64,000 nucleotides of DNA from Mangrovimicrobium sediminis (GCF_004745945.1 NZ_SRLE01000017.1:62001-126000), one strand, 5' to 3'; counted from the first letter of the stretch, positions 1 through 9,115 are shown. Numbers and translations are program-made. Notes: generated by a model not told the origin, from the sequence alone.

Positions 1-1647
1 ATCCGCCGGCGTAAACTGCTTGCCGACAACACCGGTGATGAAGTCCACATGACGCAGGGACGGCTCGTTGATCGGCTCTTCGACACCCACCTGCAGCAGT
101 GACGGGTTGTTGAAGAAGTACGGGCTGTTGTTCACACCCAGCGGGTCGTGGGCGATCAGGTTAACCACCACCGGACGACCGGGCTTGATGTAGAGGGTTT
201 CACCCATGCTGGCGCAGGAGCCACCGGAGCAAGCCTGGAAGCTGAAGTCGCTGCTGATCAGCTGGCCCTGGACGGAGAACGAGTTGCCGCTGCGCAGGCT
301 GTCGATGATGCTGAGCGCAGGGTCGTCACCGTAGTTGTCCATGTAGGTGAAGATCTCCTGGAACTCACCCGGCCAGAAGTCGTTGTCGGACTCGAAGTCC
401 AGCGGGCCGAAGCTGCCGCGGGAGTGCCAGTCGGAAGACGCGAAGTACCAGAAGCGACGACCCTCGGACAGCATGGCGTCCCACATGGTGCGCACGCCGG
501 GACGGCAGACGGTAACCTTGGCCGGATCCATGTCGTCGGGTACGTCGGAGTAGGCACCTGAGGCGCCGAAGTCGTCAGCGGTCAGCGGCTCGCCGTCGAA
601 GTCCATGCCCGGACGCGCAGCTTCGGCACCGGCGTAACAACCCACGCCGCCGAAGGTATACAGGCCGGAAGAGGGACGACCGGCGTTGTAGCTGCCGCGG
701 TTGAACTGGGCCTGGTGGCCGGGCTCGGACTCGAAGCCGAAGGCCACGTCGGGTGCCACGCTGTTCCAGTCGCGGAAGTGCTCGACGTTGAAACCCTCGT
801 CGTCGTCCTCGATGAACGCGCCCTGGCGCTCGACGTGGGCACCGACGGAGAAGGACTCACCGGGGAAGTTCTCCTGCATCCACAGTACGGCCGCGGTGGA
901 CTTCACGTGCTCACCGTCGTCGCTGATGTTGATGCCACCGGCCAGCGTGCTGTTGTAGTCGGCAACGCCTTCTTCGGGACGGCCGTCGAACAGGGCCTTG
1001 ATTTTCTCGTTGTTGGCTTCGGACAGTTCACAGGTCCAGCCCTGGCCGGCGCCGCCGGAGGTATCGTCGGAGTTGCGGGCGAAGCAGTACTCGAACTGGG
1101 CGATGGCGTCGGAGTTCGGCGCCTCGAGGTACTGGCCGGTGGAGATGGAGTTGGAGGAGTGCTCGTGACCGGGCACTACCCATTCCAGGCCGAGGAAGGC
1201 TTCCTTGTCTTCGTTGCCGGGCAGTTCGCGGGCAGTGATGATGCCCGGCAGGTTGTATTCCTGCAGGGACTGCCAGCGCCACATGCGCTCGACGTGGCCA
1301 CCGTTCAGGGTGCTTTCGATGTAGTCGCCCTTGATCGCGGCGGAGTCGGTCTCCGGGCCGTCGCCCACGGTGTTGGCCCACAGACCGCCGTTGAAGGCGC
1401 TGTCGCGGTTCAGGTACAGGAAGTCGGAGACGCGGCAATCGCGCTCACCGGAACCGGAGTGGCCGACGTGGATGAACCAGTCCAGGTAGGACAGGGACTT
1501 CTCGGACAGCACTTCGACGCTGGTGGAGCCGTCGGAACAGGTCGTGTGGTTATGGAAATCGCCGGACAGGTATTCCCCTGCCGTGGCGCCACCCGAAACA
1601 GCGGCGACCGCTGCTGCCAGGGCGGCGGACATTACATTGGGTTTCAT
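1..1647 (-). CDS. DUF3604 (PHP-like) exported protein, partial
   Basis: The reading frame is open from an ATG at 1647 to the window edge, giving 549 codons without the C-terminus. Residues 1-24 form a signal peptide (hydrophobic Ala-rich core, ATAG before the mature start). A PHP-type metal site follows: HNH at 32-34, Asp39 in TCSDG, and HVGHSG near 60-65; an ASSDWHSRG motif lies further on, as in DUF3604 proteins. The family is thought to be a metal-dependent hydrolase related to PHP phosphoesterases; its substrate is unknown. AGAGGA sits about nine bases before the start. It diverges from the parvulin/HupE operon, a neighbourhood often seen with DUF3604. The family call is firm; the activity is inference. 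Confidence 0.85.
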   Translation of the reverse strand, partial: MKPNVMSAALAAAVAAVSGGATAGEYLSGDFHNHTTCSDGSTSVEVLSEKSLSYLDWFIHVGHSGSGERDCRVSDFLYLNRDSAFNGGLWANTVGDGPETDSAAIKGDYIESTLNGGHVERMWRWQSLQEYNLPGIITARELPGNEDKEAFLGLEWVVPGHEHSSNSISTGQYLEAPNSDAIAQFEYCFARNSDDTSGGAGQGWTCELSEANNEKIKALFDGRPEEGVADYNSTLAGGINISDDGEHVKSTAAVLWMQENFPGESFSVGAHVERQGAFIEDDDEGFNVEHFRDWNSVAPDVAFGFESEPGHQAQFNRGSYNAGRPSSGLYTFGGVGCYAGAEAARPGMDFDGEPLTADDFGASGAYSDVPDDMDPAKVTVCRPGVRTMWDAMLSEGRRFWYFASSDWHSRGSFGPLDFESDNDFWPGEFQEIFTYMDNYGDDPALSIIDSLRSGNSFSVQGQLISSDFSFQACSGGSCASMGETLYIKPGRPVVVNLIAHDPLGVNNSPYFFNNPSLLQVGVEEPINEPSLRHVDFITGVVGKQFTPAD

Positions 1648-1977
1648 CAGTCAATATCCTCTGCTGGATTTTTGCATGGGTATAGCGAAAGGGCAGAGAG
1701 AGCCCCCAGGTATCAAAAAGCGTGCTAATTGCGCGGACTGCGCCAGTACTACGAAAACACGCGCCAGTGAAACTGGGGTGAACCGCAGGTGACCATTAGG
1801 TTTCCGTAACGTGACAGTAGGTGCAGGGAGCACAGAACAGGGAGCGCGGTCCGCCGCGCATGCGGGTTAACGGTAGTGTCACATTGGAGTTGTAGCCTGC
1901 GTCTTCGCCTGGGCCGCTTCGGCTGCACGCTCTTCCGGTGCGTTCCAGAGCCCAAGCCCGGAGACCCACGATCCCCC
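1648..1977. other. Divergent intergenic region, no gene seen
   Basis: These 330 bases separate the outward-reading DUF3604 and parvulin-like genes and should hold both promoters. I see no convincing -35/-10 pair. GTGACAGTAG at 1811-1820 is an imperfect inverse of GTAGTGTCAC at 1873-1882, too weak to call an operator. The small open frames here do not look coding. Confidence 0.4.
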
Positions 1978-2898
1978 ATGTCCAGAACCCTGACCGCCCT
2001 ATTCCGTGAGCCCCTGCTGCAATTCCTGGCTATCGGCGCCGTCCTGTTTGCGCTGGACCACTACTTCACGCTGCAGCGTGACGACCCGCACCAGATCATC
2101 GTCGGCCCAGACCAGGTGTCAGAGTTGGTCAACGTATTCTTCCAGGGCCAGGGGCGCCTGCCCGAGCAGGAGGAAATCGACAACCTGATCGTGAAGTGGA
2201 GCCAGAACGAGATCTTCTACCGCGAGGCGCGGGCCATGGGTCTGGACCAGGGCGACGAGATGATGCGCAACCGCCTGGTGCTGAAGATGCGCAATGTCAT
2301 CTTCAACCGGGTGGTGGAACAGCCCCCAGAAGACGGGGAGTTGCAGCAGTGGTTCGAGCTCAATCGCGCCAACTACGACATCCCGGAGCGCTACTCGCTG
2401 GAACTGCTCACCCCCGAAGGGACTACGGACGCGGCGGCGGCGGATGCGATGGCCGCCAGCTATAACGGGCCCGGTGCCGCGCAGCCGGCCGAATCCCACC
2501 ATTACTCCCGGCGCTCGGCCGATAACCTGGCCTCGATGTTCGACGACGCCAGCCGCGATACGCTGCTGGCCGCCCCCGCAGGACAGTGGGTGGCCATCGC
2601 CCCCGAGGACAAGTGGCTGCTGGCCCGTGTCGTGGAAGTTCACCCGGCAGTACCGGCAGAGTTCGAGACTGTGAAGACCCAGGTTGCACGCGACTTCAAG
2701 AAAGCCGCAAGCGGCATGCAGGTCAGTGATATGGCGACCGAGATCGCCGACAAGTACCAGTTGCACCTGGAATTCGACGACGGCGATATTCGCGAGATCC
2801 TCGCCAATACCACGACCTACGATGTGGGTCCGGTCACCGCCCAGAGCCGTAGCCTGAAGGCCCGCGCCGGCGTCACCAATGCCGGGAACGACTCGTAA
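1978..2898 (+). CDS. Membrane-anchored parvulin-like (PpiC/SurA-type) protein
   Basis: This 306-residue protein starts at the ATG at 1978, with GGAG a little far upstream. It has one N-terminal membrane segment (LLQFLAIGAVLFALDHYF, about residues 12-29). Next come a helical SurA-like chaperone region rich in Glu and Gln and a degenerate parvulin-type domain from about 110 to 260. This layout puts it in the periplasm, where such proteins assist folding. The frame stays open about 100 bases further upstream, but that stretch reads like random GC-rich sequence. Its stop overlaps the next start (TAATG), so it is translationally coupled to HupE. The fold call is fair; isomerase activity is unproven because key parvulin residues are not obvious. 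Confidence 0.7.
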   Translation: MSRTLTALFREPLLQFLAIGAVLFALDHYFTLQRDDPHQIIVGPDQVSELVNVFFQGQGRLPEQEEIDNLIVKWSQNEIFYREARAMGLDQGDEMMRNRLVLKMRNVIFNRVVEQPPEDGELQQWFELNRANYDIPERYSLELLTPEGTTDAAAADAMAASYNGPGAAQPAESHHYSRRSADNLASMFDDASRDTLLAAPAGQWVAIAPEDKWLLARVVEVHPAVPAEFETVKTQVARDFKKAASGMQVSDMATEIADKYQLHLEFDDGDIREILANTTTYDVGPVTAQSRSLKARAGVTNAGNDS

Positions 2899-3869
2899 TG
2901 GCAGGCCGCTACCGCTGGCTGAGCCGGTGCCTGCTGCTGTGGACCTGCCTGCTGGGTAGCGGCGCGGCGCACTCCCATGAAACCCCCGTCGCCCTGCTGA
3001 CCATAAAGGAAGGTATAGCCGGCACCTACTGGCTGGAGTGGACCTACTACTCCTCGCGCAACGACGTGCCGCCCCAGGTGCGCTGGCCCGGACACTGCTT
3101 CGAGGACTACCCGCGCCTGGAGTGCGGCGAGCAGGGACTGGTCGGCGAGGTGGTCATGCCCGAGATCGGTGACAAATACTCGGCCGCCGTAGTGCAGGTG
3201 CGACGCCAGGGGGCCGCGCCACGCAGCTACACCCTGACCGGCGGCAATCCGCGCATGGTGGTCACCGCCGACGGCACGGTGCCCTGGCAGACCATCGCCG
3301 CCGCCTACATACCGCTGGGTATCGAGCACATCATGCTCGGCGTGGACCACCTGCTGTTCGTGCTCGGCCTGTTGCTGCTGGTACACGGCACGCGCTCGCT
3401 GGTGACCACGATCACCTCTTTCACCGTAGCACACAGCATCACCCTGGCCGCGGCCACGCTCGGCTGGGTCGGCATACCCGACAAACCGGTCAACGCGTGC
3501 ATCGCACTGAGTATCGTCGTGGTCGTGGTGGAGGTGATCAAGCACCGGCGCGGTGAACACTGCCTGAGCGCGCGCCTGCCCTGGCTCATCGCCTTCGGCT
3601 TCGGCCTGTTGCACGGCTTCGGCTTTGCCGGCGCCATGAGCAATGTGGGACTGCCGCCGGAGAGCCTGCCCGCCGCCCTGCTGTTCTTCAATGTCGGCGT
3701 GGAGGTCGGCCAACTGGCCTTCGTATTGACCGTGCTCGGCCTGTACCACGCGCACCGTGTGCTGCAGGCGCGGCTGCCCGCCTGGTGCAGCCAGGCCGGC
3801 ATCTACGGCGTGGGCAGTATCGCCAGTTACTGGTTCATCGGCCGCTTCGCCGCACTGCTGGCCACCTGA
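2898..3869 (+). CDS. HupE/UreJ family membrane protein with N-terminal ectodomain
   Basis: The 323-residue product begins with a signal peptide ending near AHSHE (about residue 27). A predicted extracytoplasmic domain of roughly 100 residues with two Cys (CFEDYPRLEC) follows. The C-terminal half (about 133-320) is a HupE/UreJ-type membrane domain with GIEHIMLGVDHLLFVLGLL, the His/Asp-rich first helix typical of the larger HupE/UreJ_2 group. HupE proteins are linked to nickel or cobalt uptake for hydrogenase or urease, but neither enzyme is seen here, so the ion is open. It overlaps the parvulin-like gene by one base and lies 26 bases before the next HupE gene. Confidence 0.82.
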   Translation: MAGRYRWLSRCLLLWTCLLGSGAAHSHETPVALLTIKEGIAGTYWLEWTYYSSRNDVPPQVRWPGHCFEDYPRLECGEQGLVGEVVMPEIGDKYSAAVVQVRRQGAAPRSYTLTGGNPRMVVTADGTVPWQTIAAAYIPLGIEHIMLGVDHLLFVLGLLLLVHGTRSLVTTITSFTVAHSITLAAATLGWVGIPDKPVNACIALSIVVVVVEVIKHRRGEHCLSARLPWLIAFGFGLLHGFGFAGAMSNVGLPPESLPAALLFFNVGVEVGQLAFVLTVLGLYHAHRVLQARLPAWCSQAGIYGVGSIASYWFIGRFAALLAT

Positions 3870-3895
3870 GCAAACCGAGTCCGGGAGGAATAACC

Positions 3896-4510
3896 ATGCA
3901 CGACAGCCTGCGAACAACACCGTACTGGCGCTCACTGGCCGCGATCGTACTCACGCTGGGCAGCCTGCCGGCCTGGGCGCACGTGGAGCAGGGTGTCGCC
4001 GGGGGGCTGGTCAGCGGCCTGCTGCACCCGGTCATGGGCCCGGACCACCTGGTGGCCATGGTGGCCGTGGGCCTGTGGGGCGCGCAGCTGGGCGCCCCGG
4101 CCATCTGGTTGCTGCCCGTCGTGTTCCCCGTGGTCATGGCCCTCGGCGGCCTGTTCGGGGTGGCCGGCGTGCCCCTGCCCTTCATCGAGTTCGGTATCGC
4201 CCTCTCCGCGCTGTTGCTGGGCCTGGCCGTAGCCGCCCGCTTTCGCGCCAACCTCGTGGTGATGGCGGTACTGGTCGGGTTGTTCGCCATATTCCACGGC
4301 CACGCCCACGGCACTGAACTGCCGCAGTCCGCCAACGCGATGGCCTTCGGCGTGGGCTTCGTGATCTCCACCGGCCTGCTGCACCTCGCCGGCATTCTCA
4401 TCGGCCTGCTGGTGCGCTGGCCTGTGGGCTCAGCTGTGGTCCGCGCCTGCGGCGCCGGGATCGCTGCCATCGGCCTGTACTACCTCTCCGCCGCGAGCGG
4501 GCTGGCGTAG
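3896..4510 (+). CDS. HupE/UreJ family membrane protein (second copy)
   Basis: The ATG at 3896 follows a strong GGAGGA, giving 204 residues. A signal peptide ends near PAWA; mature AHVEQG begins with the His typical of the family. HPVMGPDHLVAMVAVGLW is the HupE/UreJ signature with likely metal-binding His and Asp, and FHGHAHGTELP is a second His cluster around residue 130. Six or so membrane segments fill the rest. This is the compact, canonical HupE/UreJ form. Likely role: permease for a divalent metal such as Ni, Co or Cu; specificity cannot be read from sequence. Part of a tight five-gene operon. Confidence 0.85.
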   Translation: MHDSLRTTPYWRSLAAIVLTLGSLPAWAHVEQGVAGGLVSGLLHPVMGPDHLVAMVAVGLWGAQLGAPAIWLLPVVFPVVMALGGLFGVAGVPLPFIEFGIALSALLLGLAVAARFRANLVVMAVLVGLFAIFHGHAHGTELPQSANAMAFGVGFVISTGLLHLAGILIGLLVRWPVGSAVVRACGAGIAAIGLYYLSAASGLA

Positions 4511-4517
4511 GTCCGGC

Positions 4518-5144
4518 ATGTTGCGCAACCGTCCCATAAGGCGCTGGCACGCCGCGCTCGTACCAATCGCCCTGCTGGCCAGCACACCGGCCCACGCCCA
4601 CCTGGTCTCGACCCGCTTCGGCGAGTTCTATGCCGGTCTGCTGCATCCCCTGACCACGCTCAGCCATGTGGTGCCCTGGGTTGCCCTGGGATTACTGGCG
4701 GCCGTGCAGGGCATACGCGGCGCCCGCTGGAACCTGCTCGCCTTTCCCCTCGCCGTCGCTATCGGCGTATTGCTGGGCAGCTGGCTGCCCGGTTTCGACG
4801 CCGGGCTGCAGTGGGGCAACATCGCCTCCATCGTGTTGCTCGGGGCACTGCTGGCCACGGCGGTCGCACTGCCCATGCCTGCCTTCCTGGGCCTCAGCGT
4901 GTTGTTCGGGCTGAGCCACGGCTACACCAACGTGGTCAGCGAACTGGAGGGACGCGCCCTGCTGCTCTACACCACTGGCGTCGCCTGTGCCGGCTACCTG
5001 CTGGTGGCCCTGCTCGGGGCCGGCGCGCTGGTCGTGGTGCGCCAGAACTGGGGGCTGGTCGCGGTGCGCGCACTGGGCAGCTGGATTCTCGCCGCTGGCG
5101 TCATTTTCGCGGGCTTCAGCCTGCTCGGGCAGCCCGGTGCGTGA
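4518..5144 (+). CDS. HupE/UreJ family membrane protein (third copy)
   Basis: This 208-residue protein lies seven bases after the second HupE gene. A signal peptide ends near PAHA, followed by AHLVSTRFGEFYAGLLHP. The family pattern is kept, but the usual GxDH is changed to LTTLSHVVPW, so one acidic ligand position seems lost. FGLSHGYTNV matches the second His-containing helix. Divergence of the first metal motif suggests a different ion or a partner role with the second copy. The membrane topology is clear; the function is inferred from family only. Confidence 0.75.
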   Translation: MLRNRPIRRWHAALVPIALLASTPAHAHLVSTRFGEFYAGLLHPLTTLSHVVPWVALGLLAAVQGIRGARWNLLAFPLAVAIGVLLGSWLPGFDAGLQWGNIASIVLLGALLATAVALPMPAFLGLSVLFGLSHGYTNVVSELEGRALLLYTTGVACAGYLLVALLGAGALVVVRQNWGLVAVRALGSWILAAGVIFAGFSLLGQPGA

Positions 5145-5193
5145 CACCTGCGCGGGTGTCACCGGCCAGGGCACTGCGGCGGAGGCCCGGGCC

Positions 5194-7803
5194 GTGCCTG
5201 CGTCCCGCGGCAACCTGCTCCTGCTGCACGCGGTCCTGCTCTGCTCAGGCTTTGCCGGCCTCGGCTACCAGATGGCCTGGACGCGCATGCTGTCGGTGTC
5301 GCTGGGCCACGAATACATCGCCATGCTGGCGGTGCTGGCCGCATTTTTTGTGGGACTCGCACTGGGTGGGCTGTGCCTCAACCGCCGCCTGCGCGAGACC
5401 CCTCATCCCGGAAGATGGTACATCGGCCTGGAGCTGTTGATCGGCCTGTGGGCGCTCGCCCTCGTCGTCCTGCTCCCGGCCCTGAATACCGCCATCCCGC
5501 AATGGATAGACACCGACCCCGGCCCGCTGCGTCACTGGGGTATCGCCTTCGGCATCTCGCTGATGGCCCTGTTACCGGCTACCGCGGCCATGGGGGCGAC
5601 CCTGCCGGGGGTGGAGCGCCTCGCGCTGGCCCGCACGCCCGGGCACCAAGCCATGCCCGGGCTGTACGCGGCGAACACCGCGGGCGCGATGCTCGGCACA
5701 CTGCTCGCCACCTTTTTCCTACTGCCGTGGCTGGGACTGGAGCACACCCTGCTGTTGTTCGCCGCGGTCAATTTCGCGGTGGCCGCGGCGGTACTCCCCC
5801 ATGCCCGCCGTGCCGCGCCTGCTGCCCCTGCGCAAAGACAAACGGCCAGCGACCCGGTCGGGACAGACGCTCCCGGCATCCTTCCCCTCCTGTTCCTGAC
5901 CGGACTGCTTGGCATCGGCTTCGAGGTCTTGGTGGTGCGCGTGCTCGCCCAGGTGCTGGAGGGCACCGTCTACAGCTTCGCCGCGGTACTGACGGTGTAC
6001 CTGCTGGGCACGGCGCTGGGTGCCGCCCTGTACCAGCGGCGCCTGGACCGGGCGGGCGAAGGTGACGACTGGGCGCGGCTTGCCACCACCTTATTGTTCG
6101 CCACCGCGAGCTGCTGCCTGCTGGGCAGCGCCGTCCTGTGGCTCACGGACACTATCTACCGCGGCATCTTCGACCTGCTCGGGCCGGGCGACCTCACCGG
6201 CCTGGTCGCGGAACTCGCCGTCGCGGCCAGCGTTTTTTTACTGCCGACAGTGTGCATGGGTGCGCTGTTCAGCCACCTCGCCCAGCGCGGCAAACAGGTT
6301 CACGGCCTGGGACTGGTACTGGGCATCAACACGCTCGGGGGCGCGCTGGCGCCGCTGTTGTTCGGTGTGCTGGCACTGCCCCTGCTCGGCGCGAAACTCG
6401 CCCTGCTCGCACTGTGCGCCGCCTACCTGCTGCTGCCGCTGGCGGGGCTGGCGAGGGCCGCGCGCTGGCCGCTGGCGGTACCCGGCGTGCTGGCCCTGCT
6501 TGCGATCCTGTTCGCGCCGCTGCCCCTGCGCTTTGTGCCCACGCAGGACGGCAGCCAGGTGCTGGCCTACCGCGAGGGCGTGGTCGCCGCTGTGGCGGTG
6601 ATCGAGGAACCCGACGGCAATCGCCATCTCGCGGTGAACAACCATTTCATCATGGGCGGCACCGCCAGCCGTTTCTCCGACCACCGGCAGACCCACCTGC
6701 CGCTGCTCTGGCACGGCGAGGCGCGCAGCGTGCTGTACCTGGGGCTCGGTACCGGCATTACCCTGCAGGCGTCCAAGTACCACCCGCAGCTGGCGGTCAC
6801 TGGCGTCGAGCTGGTCCCAGAGATGCTCTCGCTGATGCCGCTGTTCGACGTCGATGTGAAAGGAGCCGACTGGCGCCAGCCCCCGCGACTGCTGGCCGCG
6901 GACGCGAGGCGTTTTGTCACCGCGGACAGCGGCAGCTACGACGTGATCATCGCCGAGGTCTTCCACCCCTCGCGCGATGGCGCCGGATCGCTGTACACGG
7001 TGGAGCACTTTCGCGCGGTACGCGAGCGGCTGGCGAATGACGGCCTGTTCTGCCAGTGGCTGCCCCTGTTCCAACTGGAGCTGGATACCCTGCAGCTGAT
7101 CACCCGCAGTTTCCTCGAGGTGTTCCCGGACGCGCAGATGCACCTGGCGCACTTCAGCCTCGGCCAGCCGCTGCTGTGCCTGCTCGGGCGCAGGGGCGAC
7201 AACCGCTTCCAGGACGACTGGCTGCTGGAGCGCGTGCACGACCGCACCCTGCAGGCGCAGCTGGTACAACTGCACCTCAACTCTGATTTCGCCCTGTTCG
7301 GCGGCTACCTGGGCGGCGCCCGGGCCCTGCGGGCCTTCGCCGGCGAAGGCCCCCTGAATACCGACGACAACCCGAGGGTCACCTACAGCGCGCCGTCGTT
7401 CGTGTATGGCACGCCCGCGGCGCCGGCCGCGCGCCTGTTACAACTCAACGCCGCGCTGGCCCCCCTGCGCGGCAGCCTGCTGCCGGAGCGCGAGTCGCAG
7501 TCCGACTTCGATGCGCGCCTGCGGGCCTACTGGCGTGCGCGCGATGCCTTCCTCGCCGCCGGCGTGGGTATCCGGCCCAGCGCCGACGTGGCGGCGATGC
7601 TGCAGCAGGTGCGCGAGCCGCTGCTGGAGGTGGTGCGCATGAGCCCCGACTTCCTGCCCGCCTATGAACCCCTGCTGCAAATGGCGCGCTCGCTGGCCGC
7701 CAGCAACCCGCGCGCCGCGCTGGACCTGCTGCAGGACCTCGAGCAGGCGAACCCGGAGGCGCCCTGGGCACGGCGCCTGCAACAGCAGATCCTCGCCCGC
7801 TAA
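5194..7803 (+). CDS. Membrane-fused spermidine-synthase-like protein
   Basis: I place the start at GTG 5194, eight bases after GGAGG, giving 869 residues; an upstream GTG at 5137 is possible. The N-terminal ~430 residues carry many membrane segments, beginning with GFAGLGYQMAWTRMLS, the hallmark of the fused MFS/spermidine-synthase family. About residues 500-700 form a Rossmann methyltransferase-like domain with a nucleotide motif VLYLGLGTGITLQ and HPSRDGAGSLYT. The last ~130 residues are helical. The family resembles aminopropyltransferases, but true spermidine synthesis is doubtful. Its position after three HupE genes suggests a membrane role in the same operon. Confidence 0.8.
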   Translation: MPASRGNLLLLHAVLLCSGFAGLGYQMAWTRMLSVSLGHEYIAMLAVLAAFFVGLALGGLCLNRRLRETPHPGRWYIGLELLIGLWALALVVLLPALNTAIPQWIDTDPGPLRHWGIAFGISLMALLPATAAMGATLPGVERLALARTPGHQAMPGLYAANTAGAMLGTLLATFFLLPWLGLEHTLLLFAAVNFAVAAAVLPHARRAAPAAPAQRQTASDPVGTDAPGILPLLFLTGLLGIGFEVLVVRVLAQVLEGTVYSFAAVLTVYLLGTALGAALYQRRLDRAGEGDDWARLATTLLFATASCCLLGSAVLWLTDTIYRGIFDLLGPGDLTGLVAELAVAASVFLLPTVCMGALFSHLAQRGKQVHGLGLVLGINTLGGALAPLLFGVLALPLLGAKLALLALCAAYLLLPLAGLARAARWPLAVPGVLALLAILFAPLPLRFVPTQDGSQVLAYREGVVAAVAVIEEPDGNRHLAVNNHFIMGGTASRFSDHRQTHLPLLWHGEARSVLYLGLGTGITLQASKYHPQLAVTGVELVPEMLSLMPLFDVDVKGADWRQPPRLLAADARRFVTADSGSYDVIIAEVFHPSRDGAGSLYTVEHFRAVRERLANDGLFCQWLPLFQLELDTLQLITRSFLEVFPDAQMHLAHFSLGQPLLCLLGRRGDNRFQDDWLLERVHDRTLQAQLVQLHLNSDFALFGGYLGGARALRAFAGEGPLNTDDNPRVTYSAPSFVYGTPAAPAARLLQLNAALAPLRGSLLPERESQSDFDARLRAYWRARDAFLAAGVGIRPSADVAAMLQQVREPLLEVVRMSPDFLPAYEPLLQMARSLAASNPRAALDLLQDLEQANPEAPWARRLQQQILAR

Positions 7804-7833
7804 CCAGGGCAGGCAAGAAAAAGGACACCCGGC

Positions 7834-8448
7834 ATGAACCTCTCAGGCAATACCGTACCCGCCTTCATCACCCCGGTAATCAACTACCTGTGGCCGGACA
7901 GCGAAACGCTGAATGCGCGGCTGGCGGAGCTGGTGCAGGACATGGCAAACAGCGAGGCGGGGCTGAACCGGAGCAATGTCGGCGGCTGGCATTCAGGGAT
8001 GGATTTCCTGCAGCGCGACGACGAGGCGATCAACACCTTGCGTCAGCGGATGCGCGAATTCGCGGAGAGCGTCCTGCGCCAGTTCGCCCACGCCGATGCT
8101 GCGCAGGCACCGATGAATTTTTCCCTCGAGGGTTGGGCCAACCTGCTGCGCCAGGGGCAGTACAACAGCGTGCACTGCCACCCCAACGCCGCCTGGTCCA
8201 TGGTCTACTACGTGACCTCGAACCAGCAGGTGGCGGATAACCCGTTCAGCGGCAAGCTGGAACTGATCGACCCGCGTCCCGGCGCCGGGCTGACCTACTC
8301 CGAGCAGACCACGCTGTACGGGCGCTTCCTGGTGAATCCCCACGCCGGACAGATGCTGGCCTTCCCGGCCTGGCTGCAACACCAGGTCCACCCCTGCGCC
8401 GGCGACGGCACGCGTATCTCCATCGCCGCGAACGTGCTGGTGGGCTGA
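7834..8448 (+). CDS. 2OG-Fe(II) oxygenase-like protein (TIGR02466/PF13759 type)
   Basis: This 204-residue protein matches the small putative 2-oxoglutarate/Fe(II) oxygenase family. HCHPNAAWSMVYYV (about residues 112-125) carries the first iron-ligand region, and AFPAWLQHQVHPCAGDGTRI near the end carries the distal His and the Arg expected to bind 2-oxoglutarate. It starts 30 bases after the spermidine-synthase-like gene and probably ends that operon. A second family member converges on it 43 bases downstream. The substrate is unknown; members are found in phages and marine bacteria. Confidence 0.75.
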   Translation: MNLSGNTVPAFITPVINYLWPDSETLNARLAELVQDMANSEAGLNRSNVGGWHSGMDFLQRDDEAINTLRQRMREFAESVLRQFAHADAAQAPMNFSLEGWANLLRQGQYNSVHCHPNAAWSMVYYVTSNQQVADNPFSGKLELIDPRPGAGLTYSEQTTLYGRFLVNPHAGQMLAFPAWLQHQVHPCAGDGTRISIAANVLVG

Positions 8449-8451
8449 GCG

Positions 8452-8468
8452 CCGGGCATTGCGCCCGG
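8452..8468. terminator. Short hairpin between convergent oxygenase genes
   Basis: CCGGGC at 8452-8457 pairs with GCCCGG at 8463-8468 across a five-base loop, just after the first oxygenase stop. There is no T-run, so termination by it is only possible. Confidence 0.3.
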
Positions 8469-8491
8469 GATCAATCCCAGCGAAGCCCGCG

Positions 8492-9115
8492 TTATTCCTG
8501 TACGAAATTCACTTCGTAGTCCCAGCTCTTCAGCCGGTGCGGCAGGGCATTGAGCGCTACCGTAATGCGCTCCTCGCCCTGGTTGGGCGGCACCGCGTGC
8601 AGCATGTAGCTGGGAAACAGCAGCAGGTCACCGCGATTGAGCTCCTCGGGTACCCAGCGGTCCGCGTTATAGGGCGTGGTGGCACTGTCCGCGTGCTTGT
8701 TGGTAAACACGAAGTCCGCGCCACCCATGCTGCGGTGAAAGATGGTGCGCGCCGACGGGTGCACGTCGGTGAGATAGAGCACGGCGGAAATAAAGCTGTT
8801 GGCGTGCGAGTGAATGAGCTGGTGGCCGCCGGTAGAGGACACGTTCATCCACATTTCCTTGATCGTCCAGTCGAGGTTTTCGCCAAACAACAGGAAGCCG
8901 AAATCTCGCAGGTAGGGCTGCAGCAGTGCGGGCAGGTCCGCGATTTCGGCCACCTCCCGGGCACTCATCGGCTCGGTGTGAGTGAGCAGGTTGGTCTGGG
9001 TATTGTGGTGCCGCGGCTGCTCGCGGATATGTTCAACCAGGGTCTGGATAAGCGCTTCGTCCAGCGCAGCGGGCACCCGCATGACGGGCGTGGGAAACAG
9101 GTTTTCTATGTGCAT
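8492..9115 (-). CDS. 2OG-Fe(II) oxygenase-like protein (second copy)
   Basis: I choose the ATG at 9115 (AAGG six bases before), giving 207 residues beginning MHIENLFPTPVMRV, the usual LFPTP opening of this family. The frame extends 42 codons further, but that part is compositionally unlike a protein start. The iron-site region reads HQLIHSHANSFISAVLYL (about residues 96-113), and LLLFPSYMLHAVPPNQGEER carries the distal His and the downstream Arg. It is oriented towards the first oxygenase gene, and the two copies are well diverged. Cytoplasmic; substrate unknown. Confidence 0.75.
   Translation of the reverse strand: MHIENLFPTPVMRVPAALDEALIQTLVEHIREQPRHHNTQTNLLTHTEPMSAREVAEIADLPALLQPYLRDFGFLLFGENLDWTIKEMWMNVSSTGGHQLIHSHANSFISAVLYLTDVHPSARTIFHRSMGGADFVFTNKHADSATTPYNADRWVPEELNRGDLLLFPSYMLHAVPPNQGEERITVALNALPHRLKSWDYEVNFVQE

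Noticed and set aside
715-1728. Plus-strand open frame opposite DUF3604
   Set aside because: Antisense to a protein with signal peptide and metal motifs; no own ribosome site or family.
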